Of a stretch of 64,000 nt of DNA, positions 42,791-51,146 are shown one piece after another. The stretch is taken from NCBI GenBank assembly GCA_013288745.1, contig JABDBG010000002.1, positions 1 to 64,000 of the forward strand. The letters run 5' to 3'. The first letter of the stretch is position 1; each line of letters starts with the position of its first letter. This DNA comes from Bacteroidota bacterium (lineage in GTDB: Bacteria > Bacteroidota > Bacteroidia > Chitinophagales > Chitinophagaceae). The translations under genes and the position numbers were made by a program. Under the pieces are notes generated by a model. That model saw nothing but the letters and a program-made list of their open reading frames with translations. It did not search any database and had not been told where the DNA came from.

Positions 42791-43561
42791 ATGAAATACG
42801 CTTTTATTCTGTTCACCTGTTTTATATTTTTTTCTTGTAAAAAAATACCTAATACAACGGCTGAATGTGCTGCAGTTAAGGCTGCTATAATTGTTTCATC
42901 AGACAGTGTATATAGTCCGGGAGATGATATTCATCTTACAATTAGTCCCAATAACCCCAGGCCTGACGGTTATATTACCTGGTATAAAAGTGGGGGAGCA
43001 GGACAGATCGGTATTAATTCATCATTGGATATTCCGAACTGTATAAAGGGTGATGAGGGATGGTATATAATGGCACTTGATAATCAAGATTGTGGCATTT
43101 CCTATATCGATAGTATTTATGTTACTGTAAAAAATGCTCCTGCGACGGCACCGTGTTCACTCGCAGACAACGCAGTAACCTTTTCTTCTATTCCGGATAT
43201 ATCACCTGCATTTGTAACATATGGTATAGATCCGTCTTATGGAACCAAGGCAATAGATGCATATGCTAATCCGGGTTATCCTGAAATGCATGTTTATTTT
43301 AATCAATACTGGAATGGTATTGAACAAGAAGATGGTAAATATAGTGTAGGTAATCTTGGCGATTTAAGTGCTAACACTGTTTATGAGGTTACAATATCCT
43401 GTTTATACAGTGGTTTAAATTTTACCGCAACTTCAGGCGATGTTTATGTATCACATGATAACAATAATAAACTGATTGTAAAATTCTGTAGTTTAAATAT
43501 GACAGGATATAATGGAACAGTTTATACTACAGTTGCTTCAGGTTCTCTAACTACTCCATAA
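42791..43561 (+). CDS. Lipoprotein with Ig-like modules
   Basis: 256 residues. Lipoprotein signal ending 'FIFFSC' (Cys 16) followed by KK. Two Cys-containing beta-rich segments follow: residues ~25-115 with 'SVYSPGDDIHLTIS', 'YITWYKSGGAG' and 'GWYIMALDNQDCGISYIDSIYVTV', which reads like an Ig/PKD-type module, and a C-terminal one with 'AYANPGYPEMHVYFNQYW' and 'VYEVTISCLYSG'. An exposed outer-membrane lipoprotein is likely; function unknown. It is linked to the CDGSH gene without a gap. Confidence 0.75.
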   Translation: MKYAFILFTCFIFFSCKKIPNTTAECAAVKAAIIVSSDSVYSPGDDIHLTISPNNPRPDGYITWYKSGGAGQIGINSSLDIPNCIKGDEGWYIMALDNQDCGISYIDSIYVTVKNAPATAPCSLADNAVTFSSIPDISPAFVTYGIDPSYGTKAIDAYANPGYPEMHVYFNQYWNGIEQEDGKYSVGNLGDLSANTVYEVTISCLYSGLNFTATSGDVYVSHDNNNKLIVKFCSLNMTGYNGTVYTTVASGSLTTP

Positions 43562-43637
43562 AAAAAACTAATATTGTCAATAGAACCTGGTCCCAACACA
43601 AAAATGCCTCATTTTTGGAAAATTATTTAAAATACGA

Positions 43638-43937
43638 TCAAACCGTATGTTGCTGAATGATGCTCTCTAATTGGGAAGCAGGTATTACACCCGATTGTCT
43701 CCATTTAATAGTACCGTTCTGAAAAAGTATTAAAGTGGGTACGCCTTGTATCTGGTATGCAGTTGCCGCCGCAGGATTTTTATCTATATCAATTTTAATG
43801 ATCGTTGCTTTATCACCGATCTTCTTTTTTAATTCTTCCAGGATCGGCTTCATCATTTTGCACGGGCCGCACCATTCCGCAGAAAAATCTACCAGTAAAG
43901 GTTTTGATGATTTGATCAGTTCTGAAAGAGTTGACAT
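43638..43937 (-). CDS. trxA: Thioredoxin
   Basis: 99-residue thioredoxin: active site 'EWCGPCKMM' (Cys23, Cys26), '[24 protein letters not shown]' with the cis-Pro, and '[10 protein letters not shown]' at the end. Cytoplasmic disulfide reductase, which could supply electrons to MsrA or ribonucleotide reductase. The start at 43937 gives a length slightly below the 105-108 typical of E. coli TrxA. A single-gene unit convergent with the lipoprotein gene. Confidence 0.96.
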   Translation of the reverse strand: MSTLSELIKSSKPLLVDFSAEWCGPCKMMKPILEELKKKIGDKATIIKIDIDKNPAAATAYQIQGVPTLILFQNGTIKWRQSGVIPASQLESIIQQHTV

Positions 43938-44016
43938 AGTTTGATATTTACTGTCATTAGATCAATTATAATACCAATTATAAAAGTACTACTGCCGATC
44001 TTTCAATAGGATCAGC

Positions 44017-44382
44017 TTACAATAAATATAGCAAAATTGCCGCAATGATCACTCCCAGATCTATCAATAGGCTTAAAAAAAATATTGGAATAATATACCT
44101 GGTTGGCAAAGCTGCGAGATTTACAACTACAGACATAACCATAGCGCAACAAGTAATAACGTACAATAGAAAAACATTACCTAAAACGGTTACAATACCA
44201 AGCGTTGCAATGGTAAAAATAGTACCATGCCCTAAAATTCCCAGTGTCATCCACCACAGCCTGTTGCTTTGCTGGTTGTCTGCATACGTAATAAATTTTT
44301 TCCAGATCGTTTTTACTGATACATGTTCGCGTTGATCAATGTAATAAAAATCTCCTGCGTTGTTATGTGTTACTGTTTTCAT
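44017..44382 (-). CDS. Membrane protein of unknown function
   Basis: 121 residues. A soluble ~45-residue N-terminal part ('NNAGDFYYIDQREHVSVKTIWKKFITYADNQQSNRLWWM') precedes three hydrophobic helices (residues ~48-66, ~70-90, ~95-118). No motif known to me. The ATG at 44382 is chosen over one 18 bases upstream because 'MKTVTHN' looks like a natural start. An inner-membrane protein; context gives no hint. Confidence 0.7.
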   Translation of the reverse strand: MKTVTHNNAGDFYYIDQREHVSVKTIWKKFITYADNQQSNRLWWMTLGILGHGTIFTIATLGIVTVLGNVFLLYVITCCAMVMSVVVNLAALPTRYIIPIFFLSLLIDLGVIIAAILLYLL

Positions 44383-44617
44383 GATAAATAATTTATACAA
44401 AAATCGATAACATCATGCTGCAGGAAAATGAAGCAGCTCATGTATAAATATGATATTTATCAGTTATTTCTATAACTTAGAATTTATTCATTACAATTTT
44501 TCCACAGAATGATCCGGATATTATCTTATCATCATCATCAAATTCCACCGGTATACAAATAAATAAATTAGTACTTTTGCGCACTTTACAAAATATGCCA
44601 GCGCATTAAATACTACT

Positions 44618-45082
44618 ATGACCATACACGACATTCGTAAAATACGATTAGAAAAGATCGCCGATAAAGCCACCCGCTGGATCGGCTCTACAACATCATT
44701 GATAGTTCATTCAATTGCATTTATAGTGGCATTTGTTCTTCCATTGATACATGTGATCAGCTTCGAAGAAATGTTATTGGTATTAACTACTATAGTTTCA
44801 CTGGAGGCTATTTATTTATCCATTTTTATTCAGATGTCTGTAAATAAAAACAGTCAGGATATTGAGATCATACAGGAAGATGTAGGGGAGATACAGGAAG
44901 ATATTGACGAGATACAAAAAGACGTTGATGAGATACAGGAAGATATTGAAGATATGGAAGATGAAGAAGAAGAAATTATAGATGACAGTATCATAGAAAA
45001 GAAAGAAGCCGATGCATTGGCAGCCATACAATCCATTCTTTTAAAATTGCAGAAAGATATAGACCTGTTGAAGCACAAATAA
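44618..45082 (+). CDS. DUF1003-like membrane protein with acidic heptad-repeat tail
   Basis: 154 residues. The first ~75 residues resemble DUF1003: 'ADKATRWIGSTTSLIVHSIAF' then 'VISFEEMLLVLTTIVSLEAIYLSIFIQMS', two hydrophobic helices. The remainder is an acidic coiled coil with four consecutive 7-residue repeats I-Q-x-D-x-x-E (residues ~85-112), coded by four 21-bp DNA repeats at 44870-44953, then an acidic stretch and 'AAIQSILLKLQKDIDLLK'. It could tether a coiled-coil oligomer to the inner membrane. A TACTTTTG element at 44572-44579 may be its -7 box. Confidence 0.75.
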   Translation: MTIHDIRKIRLEKIADKATRWIGSTTSLIVHSIAFIVAFVLPLIHVISFEEMLLVLTTIVSLEAIYLSIFIQMSVNKNSQDIEIIQEDVGEIQEDIDEIQKDVDEIQEDIEDMEDEEEEIIDDSIIEKKEADALAAIQSILLKLQKDIDLLKHK

Positions 45083-45083
45083 A

Positions 45084-45132
45084 AATGTGATAATGGATCT
45101 TCATCACATTATCACATCTCCATATCATCACA
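45084..45132. repeat. Octad-periodic sequence with 11-bp perfect stem
   Basis: ATGTGATAATG (45085-45095) is exactly complementary to CATTATCACAT (45107-45117). The segment is made of words ATCACAT/TATCATC at about an 8 bp period. It lies between two convergent genes and may serve as a weak terminator. Confidence 0.7.
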
Positions 45133-45140
45133 TCAATAGT

Positions 45141-45569
45141 CTAATTAGGTATAATTACAACTTTAAATCCAACCGTACCTAAAGCTGAAGAAGGATCTGT
45201 ATTTGCAAATACGCCGGTAGCGCTCACATCTACCTGTAAGTAACCATTACCGTTATTATCAATGCCTGTTACATAAGAGTAATCAACCCCATCAACAGTA
45301 AATGGCATTAACGTTTCTAAAGCTGTCTGATCCCAATAAACAAGAACCGCTTTATTATTTAAAACATATGGGGTTATACCGGGAACGTTGACAAAATACT
45401 CCCATGTATTTGCAGAACTTGGAGTAGGAGCCAGCCAATCACTTGGATTAGCTACATACTGATAGGCTACAGATGGTTGGGGATTTTTTGTACAGGAAGT
45501 GAATGTTACTGCCATTATCGCTATTGAAGCACAGATAAAAACATTGCGTAAAGTAGTGATTGATCTCAT
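45141..45569 (-). CDS. Lipoprotein of unknown function
   Basis: 142 residues. Signal peptide ending 'AVTFTSC' (Cys 26) followed by T-K-N-P. The mature part begins with an Asn/Pro/Ser-rich linker, and 'WEYFVNVPGITPYVLNNKAVLVYWDQTALETLMPF' (read in parts) is beta-like. It ends 'GTVGFKVVIIPN', a terminal beta strand. Likely an outer-membrane or periplasmic lipoprotein in a single-gene unit, convergent with the DUF1003-like gene. Confidence 0.7.
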   Translation of the reverse strand: MRSITTLRNVFICASIAIMAVTFTSCTKNPQPSVAYQYVANPSDWLAPTPSSANTWEYFVNVPGITPYVLNNKAVLVYWDQTALETLMPFTVDGVDYSYVTGIDNNGNGYLQVDVSATGVFANTDPSSALGTVGFKVVIIPN

Positions 45570-45731
45570 ATTAGTTATTTAAGCACTAAGATAGGTATTT
45601 TAATAAATATTTATATATATTAATCACCCAAAACTTCGGATAATTGAATATTTTTGGTGTATGATTGTTAATCTTTTATAAGGAATAAACTTTATTAAAA
45701 AATGGCAGTCTACACACTTATAAAAAAATAT

Positions 45732-46286
45732 ATGAAAAAATACCTTTGCTTAGCAATTATCGCTTCGGCGCTGATCCTTACCTCTTGCGGTAATGGAAAA
45801 ACTTATTTTACACCATCTATCAGAAACAAAATAGAAGGCAATGCCATTCCATTAACTAAAATTCAATTCTACGTAGACCGTAATATTGAATTAACGCGTG
45901 TATTGGAAAGCGGTCAAACGCAGGTTACTGCAGGTTCCGTTAAATTTATGAATGGCCAATACATGAATGTTATCGAATTGAAAAAAGGCACCCCGGGCGT
46001 TTGTACAATGACAGACCCAAACAGGTTATCAATATCTTTTGAAGTAGGCTCCAGCTACCTTAATTTTGGCAGAACGCGCAATGGTAGTGACTATGACCCA
46101 TACCGCATTCTGGCTGATAGCTGGGTTAGTGATTATGGTCTTATTACCTATGATGGTAAAATTTACCATCTTGAACCAGGAGGAACAAATGCTACATTGC
46201 TGATCAAAACAAAATGGTTAAGAACCAATAAAGTTGATGTAAGACAAATGAAAGGCAGAACAGTTGATGGCGCTACTCCTCAATAA
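45732..46286 (+). CDS. Lipoprotein of unknown function
   Basis: 184 residues. The signal 'KKYLCLAIIASALILTSC' gives a lipobox Cys at residue 19 and the mature part starts GNGKTYFTPSIRN. The rest has beta-type alternation and 'KIQFYVDRNIELTRVLESG' and 'TMTDPNRLSISFEVG', with no known motif. ATG 45732 is chosen over an upstream ATG because the signal begins exactly there. A TATTTTTG at 45649-45656 may be the -7 element. Its own terminator follows. Confidence 0.72.
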   Translation: MKKYLCLAIIASALILTSCGNGKTYFTPSIRNKIEGNAIPLTKIQFYVDRNIELTRVLESGQTQVTAGSVKFMNGQYMNVIELKKGTPGVCTMTDPNRLSISFEVGSSYLNFGRTRNGSDYDPYRILADSWVSDYGLITYDGKIYHLEPGGTNATLLIKTKWLRTNKVDVRQMKGRTVDGATPQ

Positions 46287-46310
46287 ATAATAACAACTTA
46301 ACATTATAAA

Positions 46311-46340
46311 GAGTCTTCCGGTTGGAAGGCTCTTATTTTT
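46311..46340 (+). terminator. Rho-independent terminator
   Basis: GAGTCTTCC pairs with GGAAGGCTC (one mismatch) across GGTT and is followed by a T-rich run. Confidence 0.8.
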
Positions 46341-46494
46341 ATAGGCTAATCCTGTTTTTATTACCGTTCACCGAAATTCTCTTGGTGCATAATACAAATT
46401 GATAAATCTTTGTACCGTAAAGAAAATTTAAAACATCGGGTGCAGTTATTCGTCTCCACTCAAAAACAGTTTACTCTCTTCGTAAAAATAACCA

Positions 46495-47295
46495 ATGGAA
46501 AATATTATCTCAGTAGAAGGTGTTACCAAAAAGTTTAAAGAGGTTACGGCTGTTAATAATATCAGCTTTACGGTTCGGGCAGGAGAAATATTTGGATTTC
46601 TTGGTCCAAATGGCGCCGGAAAAAGTACTACCATAAAAATGCTGACAACTTTATTAGCACCAACAGAAGGCAAGTTACTATTGAACGGCCATGATGTGGT
46701 TAAAGAACAAAATACTGCAAGAAAAACTTTCGGCATTGTGTTCCAGGATCCAAGTCTGGACGGCGATCTTACTGCTTATGAAAATTTGCAATTGCATGCT
46801 GTTTTGTATAAGCTGGATAAAAAAACGATCGCTCCGCGTTCAGAAGAGTTATTGAAATTAGTTGAATTGTGGGATAGAAAAGATTCACTTGTTAAAACAT
46901 TTTCCGGTGGTATGAAACGCCGCCTGGAAATCGCAAGAGGTTTATTGCATCATCCTACAGTACTTTTTTTAGATGAGCCTACTTTGGGATTGGATGCACA
47001 GACAAGAAATCTTTTGTGGAACTATATCACCGCATTGAATGAAAAAGAAGGAATGACCATCTTCTTCACCACACATTATCTTGCCGAAGCTGAAGCAGTG
47101 GCTGATCGTATCGCGATCATCGATCACGGAAATATCGTTGCCTTGGGAACATCAGAAGAATTGAAAAAACTAACGGGTACAGACAATTTAGAAAAAGCCT
47201 ATTTGGAATTGACAGGAAAAGATGTTCGCGACGAATCGTTAAGCAGTTCAGCAAGTAAAAAAGAAATAACAAGAAGGGTAGCACACAACAGGTAA
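46495..47295 (+). CDS. ABC transporter ATPase, DrrA type
   Basis: Nucleotide-binding subunit of an ABC-2 exporter. Motifs: Walker A 'GPNGAGKST', signature 'TFSGGMKRRLEIARGL', Walker B 'VLFLDEPTLGLD', H-loop 'FTTHYLAEAEAV'. The C-terminal ~50 residues after 'NIVALGTSEELKKL' are basic and Ser-rich, as in DrrA-like proteins. The permease gene follows after 21 bases. Together they probably export a lipid, antibiotic or pigment; the substrate is not visible. Confidence 0.93.
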   Translation: MENIISVEGVTKKFKEVTAVNNISFTVRAGEIFGFLGPNGAGKSTTIKMLTTLLAPTEGKLLLNGHDVVKEQNTARKTFGIVFQDPSLDGDLTAYENLQLHAVLYKLDKKTIAPRSEELLKLVELWDRKDSLVKTFSGGMKRRLEIARGLLHHPTVLFLDEPTLGLDAQTRNLLWNYITALNEKEGMTIFFTTHYLAEAEAVADRIAIIDHGNIVALGTSEELKKLTGTDNLEKAYLELTGKDVRDESLSSSASKKEITRRVAHNR

Positions 47296-47316
47296 TAACC
47301 AAACAAAAATAATTAC

Positions 47317-48063
47317 ATGGATACAATATACATATTATGGCTTCGCCAGATGAAAAAATACAGGCGCTCAGGACTACGCATGGTGCTAAGCATTGTGCAG
47401 CCGCTGGTTTATTTTCTGGCACTTGGTTATGGATTTAATTCGATCTTCGAAAAAGCGGGCAGGGGCAGTTATGTACAATTTATTGTACCGGGTGTTATTG
47501 CACAAACCATTTTATTTACGTCCATTTTTTGGGGAGCTAATATTTTATTCGATAAGCAATTCGGCTTTTTAAAAGAAACATTGGTGGCTCCGGTATCACG
47601 CACTAGTGTAATGTTAGGCGGTGCTTTGGGTGGCGCAACGATCGGTGTGATACAAGGCGTTGCCTTGTTTATCATCGCATTGATATTTGGTTTTCATCCT
47701 TATAGCTGGCCCGCATTAGGGATTACCGTACTTGCAATGACCATGTTATCCCTGGCAATGGTAAGTTTTAGCTCAGCGGTTGGCGCTATTGTTGATGATA
47801 TGCCAAGCTTTATGGCAGTAACTAATTTTCTGGTGATCCCGCTTTTCTTTTTATCCGGTTCGATGTATCCGTTAGATAATATACCCGGCGTGATGAAAGT
47901 GATCGCTACACTCAACCCGCTTTCCTATGCAGTGGATGCCATGCGCACAACATTGATCAACCAGAGCCATTTTGGACTACCGATCGATTTTGCTGTGATG
48001 ACAGGCACAATGGTGGTGCTATTTATCTTCTCTATTTATCAGTTTAAAAAAATAGAAGCATAG
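47317..48063 (+). CDS. ABC-2 type permease, DrrB type
   Basis: Membrane partner of the preceding ATPase: 248 residues with about six hydrophobic helices and the conserved ABC-2 segment 'NPLSYAVDAMRTTLI' near residue 205, preceded by 'FFLSGSMYPLDNIPGVMKVI', a typical ABC-2 signature region. The coupling-helix 'RQMKKYRRSGLRMVLSIVQPLV' lies at the N-terminus. A strong terminator follows 20 bases after the stop, so ATPase and permease form a two-gene unit. Confidence 0.93.
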   Translation: MDTIYILWLRQMKKYRRSGLRMVLSIVQPLVYFLALGYGFNSIFEKAGRGSYVQFIVPGVIAQTILFTSIFWGANILFDKQFGFLKETLVAPVSRTSVMLGGALGGATIGVIQGVALFIIALIFGFHPYSWPALGITVLAMTMLSLAMVSFSSAVGAIVDDMPSFMAVTNFLVIPLFFLSGSMYPLDNIPGVMKVIATLNPLSYAVDAMRTTLINQSHFGLPIDFAVMTGTMVVLFIFSIYQFKKIEA

Positions 48064-48083
48064 GGCATATCAAATAATTGAAC

Positions 48084-48118
48084 AAAAAGGAGACATCGGG
48101 CAAGATGACTCCTTTTTG
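48084..48118 (+). terminator. Rho-independent terminator of the ABC-2 operon
   Basis: AAAAAGGAGACATC pairs with GATGACTCCTTTTT around GGGCAA (one mismatch). Its T-run coincides with the next gene's -33 element. Confidence 0.88.
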
Positions 48119-48144
48119 TTTATAATAGGAGTTATGTATATTTG
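48115..48144 (+). promoter_or_regulatory. Bacteroidota-type promoter for the DUF1569 gene
   Basis: TTTG at 48115-48118, 18 nt, then TATATTTG at 48137-48144. The -33 box is inside the terminator's T-run, so terminator and promoter overlap by a few bases. Confidence 0.72.
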
Positions 48145-48179
48145 AGCTCTTTATTTTCCCAACTTTTTAAACCTGTAAA

Positions 48180-48635
48180 ATGACAAGTGTATTTAATGAA
48201 AGCGATGTTACCGAAATGATCAATCGCATCAATAATTTAAATCCTTCATCAAGGCCGTTATGGGGGAAAATGAGTGTGGCGCAAATGTTTGCACATTGTA
48301 ATGTTAGCTATGAACTTGTTTATGAGAACAAACATCCTAAGCCGAATGCGTTTACAAAACTGATGTTGAAATTATTTTTGAAAAATTTGATCGTAACAAA
48401 TAAAACACCTTATAAAAAAAGCTCCCCAACTGCACCTTCCTTTTTAATTAAAGACGATAAAAACTTTGAAGAAGAAAGAAACCGCTTAATAGAGCACATC
48501 AAAAAAACACAGGATCTTGGAGAATTTTATTTTGATGGAAAAGAATCTCATTCATTTGGGAAATTAACAAAGCACGAATGGAACGTTATGTTTTATAAAC
48601 ATCTCAACCATCATCTAAAACAATTTGGCGTATAA
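48180..48635 (+). CDS. DUF1569 (DinB-like) protein
   Basis: 151 residues of the DUF1569 type within the DinB-like helical superfamily. It has 'RPLWGKMSVAQMFAHCNVSYELV' near residue 25, with the early metal-ligand His, and 'HEWNVMFYKHLNHHLKQFG' at the end, holding the late metal-ligand His set (H-x3-H-H). 'SSPTAPSFLI' is between. Such proteins are thiol- or metal-dependent cytoplasmic enzymes of unclear role. It forms a probable two-gene transcript with the serine hydrolase 4 bases downstream. Confidence 0.85.
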   Translation: MTSVFNESDVTEMINRINNLNPSSRPLWGKMSVAQMFAHCNVSYELVYENKHPKPNAFTKLMLKLFLKNLIVTNKTPYKKSSPTAPSFLIKDDKNFEEERNRLIEHIKKTQDLGEFYFDGKESHSFGKLTKHEWNVMFYKHLNHHLKQFGV

Positions 48636-48639
48636 AAAT

Positions 48640-49728
48640 ATGAAGCAACTAAAATTTATCAGCATTTTTATGCTACTGGCTAATTGCTTATTTGCACAAG
48701 ATCTGGCGAATTATGCTGATTCGATCCGCAAAGCAAATAATATTCCCGAATTGGCTTTTGCTGTAGTAACAGGAGATTCAATATTGGAGATGTCTTTCCT
48801 CGGGCATCATTCTATTAATTTACCGGATACTGCAACGAGTACTGACAGGTTCCATCTTGGATCGCTAACAAAAGCCATGACAGGTTTTATTGCCGCTAAG
48901 GTTGTTGAAGAAGGCAAAATTGATTGGAATACCAAATTTTTTGACGTGTATCCAGAATGGCAGCGCACTTGTGATTCGGCCTATTTCAATATCACCCTGG
49001 CTGAGCTTTTATCACATAGAGCAAGAATAAAACCATTTACAGAAGATAATGAATACTTACCCATTCCACTTTTTAAAGGCGATAAGGAAGAAAGAAGAGA
49101 AGGGTTTGGAAAATGGGTGCTGACCTTGAAGCCTGTCATTGAAGACACCAGCGTACACTATAACTACTCAAATGCCGGTTATGTGTTAGCGGCATTAATG
49201 CTGGAAAGAGTAACCAACAAAACCTGGGAAAAATTAGATAGTATCTGTTTCAACCAGTGCCTTGGAATAAACACCAGGTTTTCCTGGCCGGATAACCAGA
49301 CTAAAAAAGATACCTGGGGCCACTGGATGGTGGGCGATTCTTTAAAACCTGTACCATCAACTGTTAAATACCATTTAGACTATGGAGAACCGGCAGGTGA
49401 TATCAATATTACCTTGCCTGATTATATAAAATTTATACAACTTAATATTCAGGGTTTAGAAGGCAAAGATAATTTCCTGAAAGGGTCAACCTATACTTTT
49501 ATACATAAAGGAATTCCTAATTATTCTATCGGATGGGCAAATATTTATGATAGAGGTAAAGAATTTTCTGCTCACTCGGGAACTGCAGGAACATATTTTG
49601 CCACCGTGTCGATCGACAGGCAAAAAGATATTGCGTATATCATTTTCATGAATACCGCAACAGATGATGCTGTAAGCGGTATACGCGTGTTATTGAAGCA
49701 ATTAAAAGTTAAATATGGTTCCTGGTAA
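48640..49728 (+). CDS. Serine hydrolase of the beta-lactamase/esterase (class C-like) family
   Basis: Exported penicillin-binding-like serine hydrolase. Signal peptide MKQLKFISIFMLLANCLFAQ; catalytic S-L-T-K with Ser75 and Lys78; second motif Tyr-Ser-Asn at 176-178 in 'YNYSNAGYV'; third element H-S-G in 'FSAHSGTAGTYF' near residue 320. Length 362, close to class C beta-lactamases and EstB-type esterases. Probably a periplasmic esterase or peptidase. Antibiotic resistance should not be inferred from family alone. The start at 48640 is supported by the signal peptide, and the upstream gene ends 4 bases before. Confidence 0.92.
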   Translation: MKQLKFISIFMLLANCLFAQDLANYADSIRKANNIPELAFAVVTGDSILEMSFLGHHSINLPDTATSTDRFHLGSLTKAMTGFIAAKVVEEGKIDWNTKFFDVYPEWQRTCDSAYFNITLAELLSHRARIKPFTEDNEYLPIPLFKGDKEERREGFGKWVLTLKPVIEDTSVHYNYSNAGYVLAALMLERVTNKTWEKLDSICFNQCLGINTRFSWPDNQTKKDTWGHWMVGDSLKPVPSTVKYHLDYGEPAGDINITLPDYIKFIQLNIQGLEGKDNFLKGSTYTFIHKGIPNYSIGWANIYDRGKEFSAHSGTAGTYFATVSIDRQKDIAYIIFMNTATDDAVSGIRVLLKQLKVKYGSW

Positions 49729-49740
49729 GAACTCATTTAT

Positions 49741-49920
49741 TAGTTAACGTTCCTTCGCAAAATCTACCAGTTCCTGTGGAAGCGCCTCTTTGGCTGTGGT
49801 GCCAAGCGTAGCATGGCAGACAAAATCATGCGAAGCAGATTTTCGTCAATGGCCAAAGTAGCGCTGGAAAAGGAACACAGCCCAGCGGCTATGAGCGACT
49901 AAGGTCTAATAATTATCAAA
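49741..49920. other. Structured non-coding element of unknown type
   Basis: A compact set of inverted repeats lies between the hydrolase and the polyketide operon. The outer arms are 25 bases (49770-49794 with 49852-49876) with six or fewer mismatches. Inside are TGCCAAGC/GCATGGCA (49800-49818, one mismatch) and AAAATC/GATTTT (49822-49843). No reading frame is convincing. It may be a structured RNA, a REP-type element or a remnant of a small mobile element. Confidence 0.6.
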
Positions 49921-49994
49921 CTACTATGATGGAGTAAGAAGTATTTTGCCGGGAAGGCGGAAAGACGCTTAGAGTAAGAAGCTAAGTAATTATT

Positions 49995-51146
49995 TTAAAA
50001 CGCTTTACCATGTGTTTGCTTAATTAAAAAATTAACCAGTTTTGGAAACGGCTTCATTATCGCGATAAAAATATTAGTGACCGTTTTATTCCCAAACAAA
50101 TATTGGATCATCCTGCCCATTTGTAACCGCTTATTAAAATTAACGTTCCATTCTTGCACATAGCGCTGTTCCATTTCTTCTCTTGAAATATTATTTTGTA
50201 AGAAGGCTGTTACCTGCTCAAACGCAAGCTTGCTGCCATGAAGGGCCATACTCATGCCGTTACCACACAAAGGGGTTATCATTCCCGCTGCATCGCCGAT
50301 AAACAATATATGATCAGCTACCTGACTTTTTTTAGCAAAGCTTATTTGCGAGATCGTGAGCGGTGCATCATATAACATATCAACCGAAGAAAATATTTTT
50401 TTTAAGTGAGGGTTCTGCGATAATATATTTTGCTCCATCGCTTTGATATTACCGTTACTTTTTTTAAGATTTTTGGCAGTTGTTAAATAGCATAGGCAAT
50501 ACATACCTTTTTCAATTTTTGAAATGCCACAATAACCATCGTAAAAATTATGTAATGAAATAATATCGGCAGGCAGATCAACCACAACGTGATATTTTAT
50601 GCCCACATAGTTATTAGTATTATTTTTTGCTGCAATAGCAAAGGGTCTCTTCCATTTTACATCAAGGTTACTTCTTTTACCAAAGCTTCCGCAAGCTACT
50701 TTGGCAGTATAACTATTTTCTCCATCTTCAATAATAAAAATATCATTTGTAAAAACAATATCTGTGATCTTTGTATTTTCTTTTACGATTACTCCATTCG
50801 CTTTTGCAATTTGTACCAATGTATCATCCAATAAATAACGACTGATGCCAAAGCCTCCGAGTGGCAGCCTATGTTCTAATAAGTTTCCATTGGGTGCAGA
50901 GATAGTCAGCCGATTAATATGCGAAACATTTAATGCATCCAGGTCAACACCAAGTGATCGTAAAAAATCCCAGGATTCCATACTGATGTATTCGCCACAA
51001 ACTTTATGAAATGGATAGGTTTCTTTTTCAAATAAGATAACACTATATCCTTTTTTAGCTAATTGGATAGCAAGCGATAATCCCGCTAATCCGCCACCGG
51101 TAATAGCTACATCGAATATTGGCGTATGTTGTGTAGGATTACTCAT
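49995..51146 (-). CDS. FAD-dependent oxidoreductase (geranylgeranyl reductase/monooxygenase-like)
   Basis: Flavoprotein of the GR2/PHBH fold. N-terminal FAD loop 'ITGGGLAGLSLAIQLAKKG' near residue 15, 'KVCGEYIS' near 48 (a GR-like Cys-Gly motif), and 'LFIGDAAGMITPLCGNGMSMAL' near 285 as the second FAD site. It hydroxylates aromatics or reduces prenyl chains in other members. It is the last gene of the minus-strand polyketide operon and overlaps the methyltransferase gene by four bases. In analogous type III PKS operons the flavoprotein hydroxylates the resorcinol, so that is the likely role here. Confidence 0.9.
   Translation of the reverse strand: MSNPTQHTPIFDVAITGGGLAGLSLAIQLAKKGYSVILFEKETYPFHKVCGEYISMESWDFLRSLGVDLDALNVSHINRLTISAPNGNLLEHRLPLGGFGISRYLLDDTLVQIAKANGVIVKENTKITDIVFTNDIFIIEDGENSYTAKVACGSFGKRSNLDVKWKRPFAIAAKNNTNNYVGIKYHVVVDLPADIISLHNFYDGYCGISKIEKGMYCLCYLTTAKNLKKSNGNIKAMEQNILSQNPHLKKIFSSVDMLYDAPLTISQISFAKKSQVADHILFIGDAAGMITPLCGNGMSMALHGSKLAFEQVTAFLQNNISREEMEQRYVQEWNVNFNKRLQMGRMIQYLFGNKTVTNIFIAIMKPFPKLVNFLIKQTHGKAF

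Noticed and set aside
44816-45078. Antisense frames rich in Ser/Ile or Leu/Phe over the DUF1003-like gene
   Set aside because: They reflect the 21-bp repeats of the coiled coil read on the other strand.
48640-49728. Beta-lactamase resistance gene
   Set aside because: S-x-x-K, YSN and HSG are shared by many esterases and peptidases. No evidence for antibiotic hydrolysis.
49741-49920. tRNA or tmRNA in the structured element
   Set aside because: No T-loop (GTTCGA-type) or acceptor pattern with CCA is visible and stem lengths do not fit.
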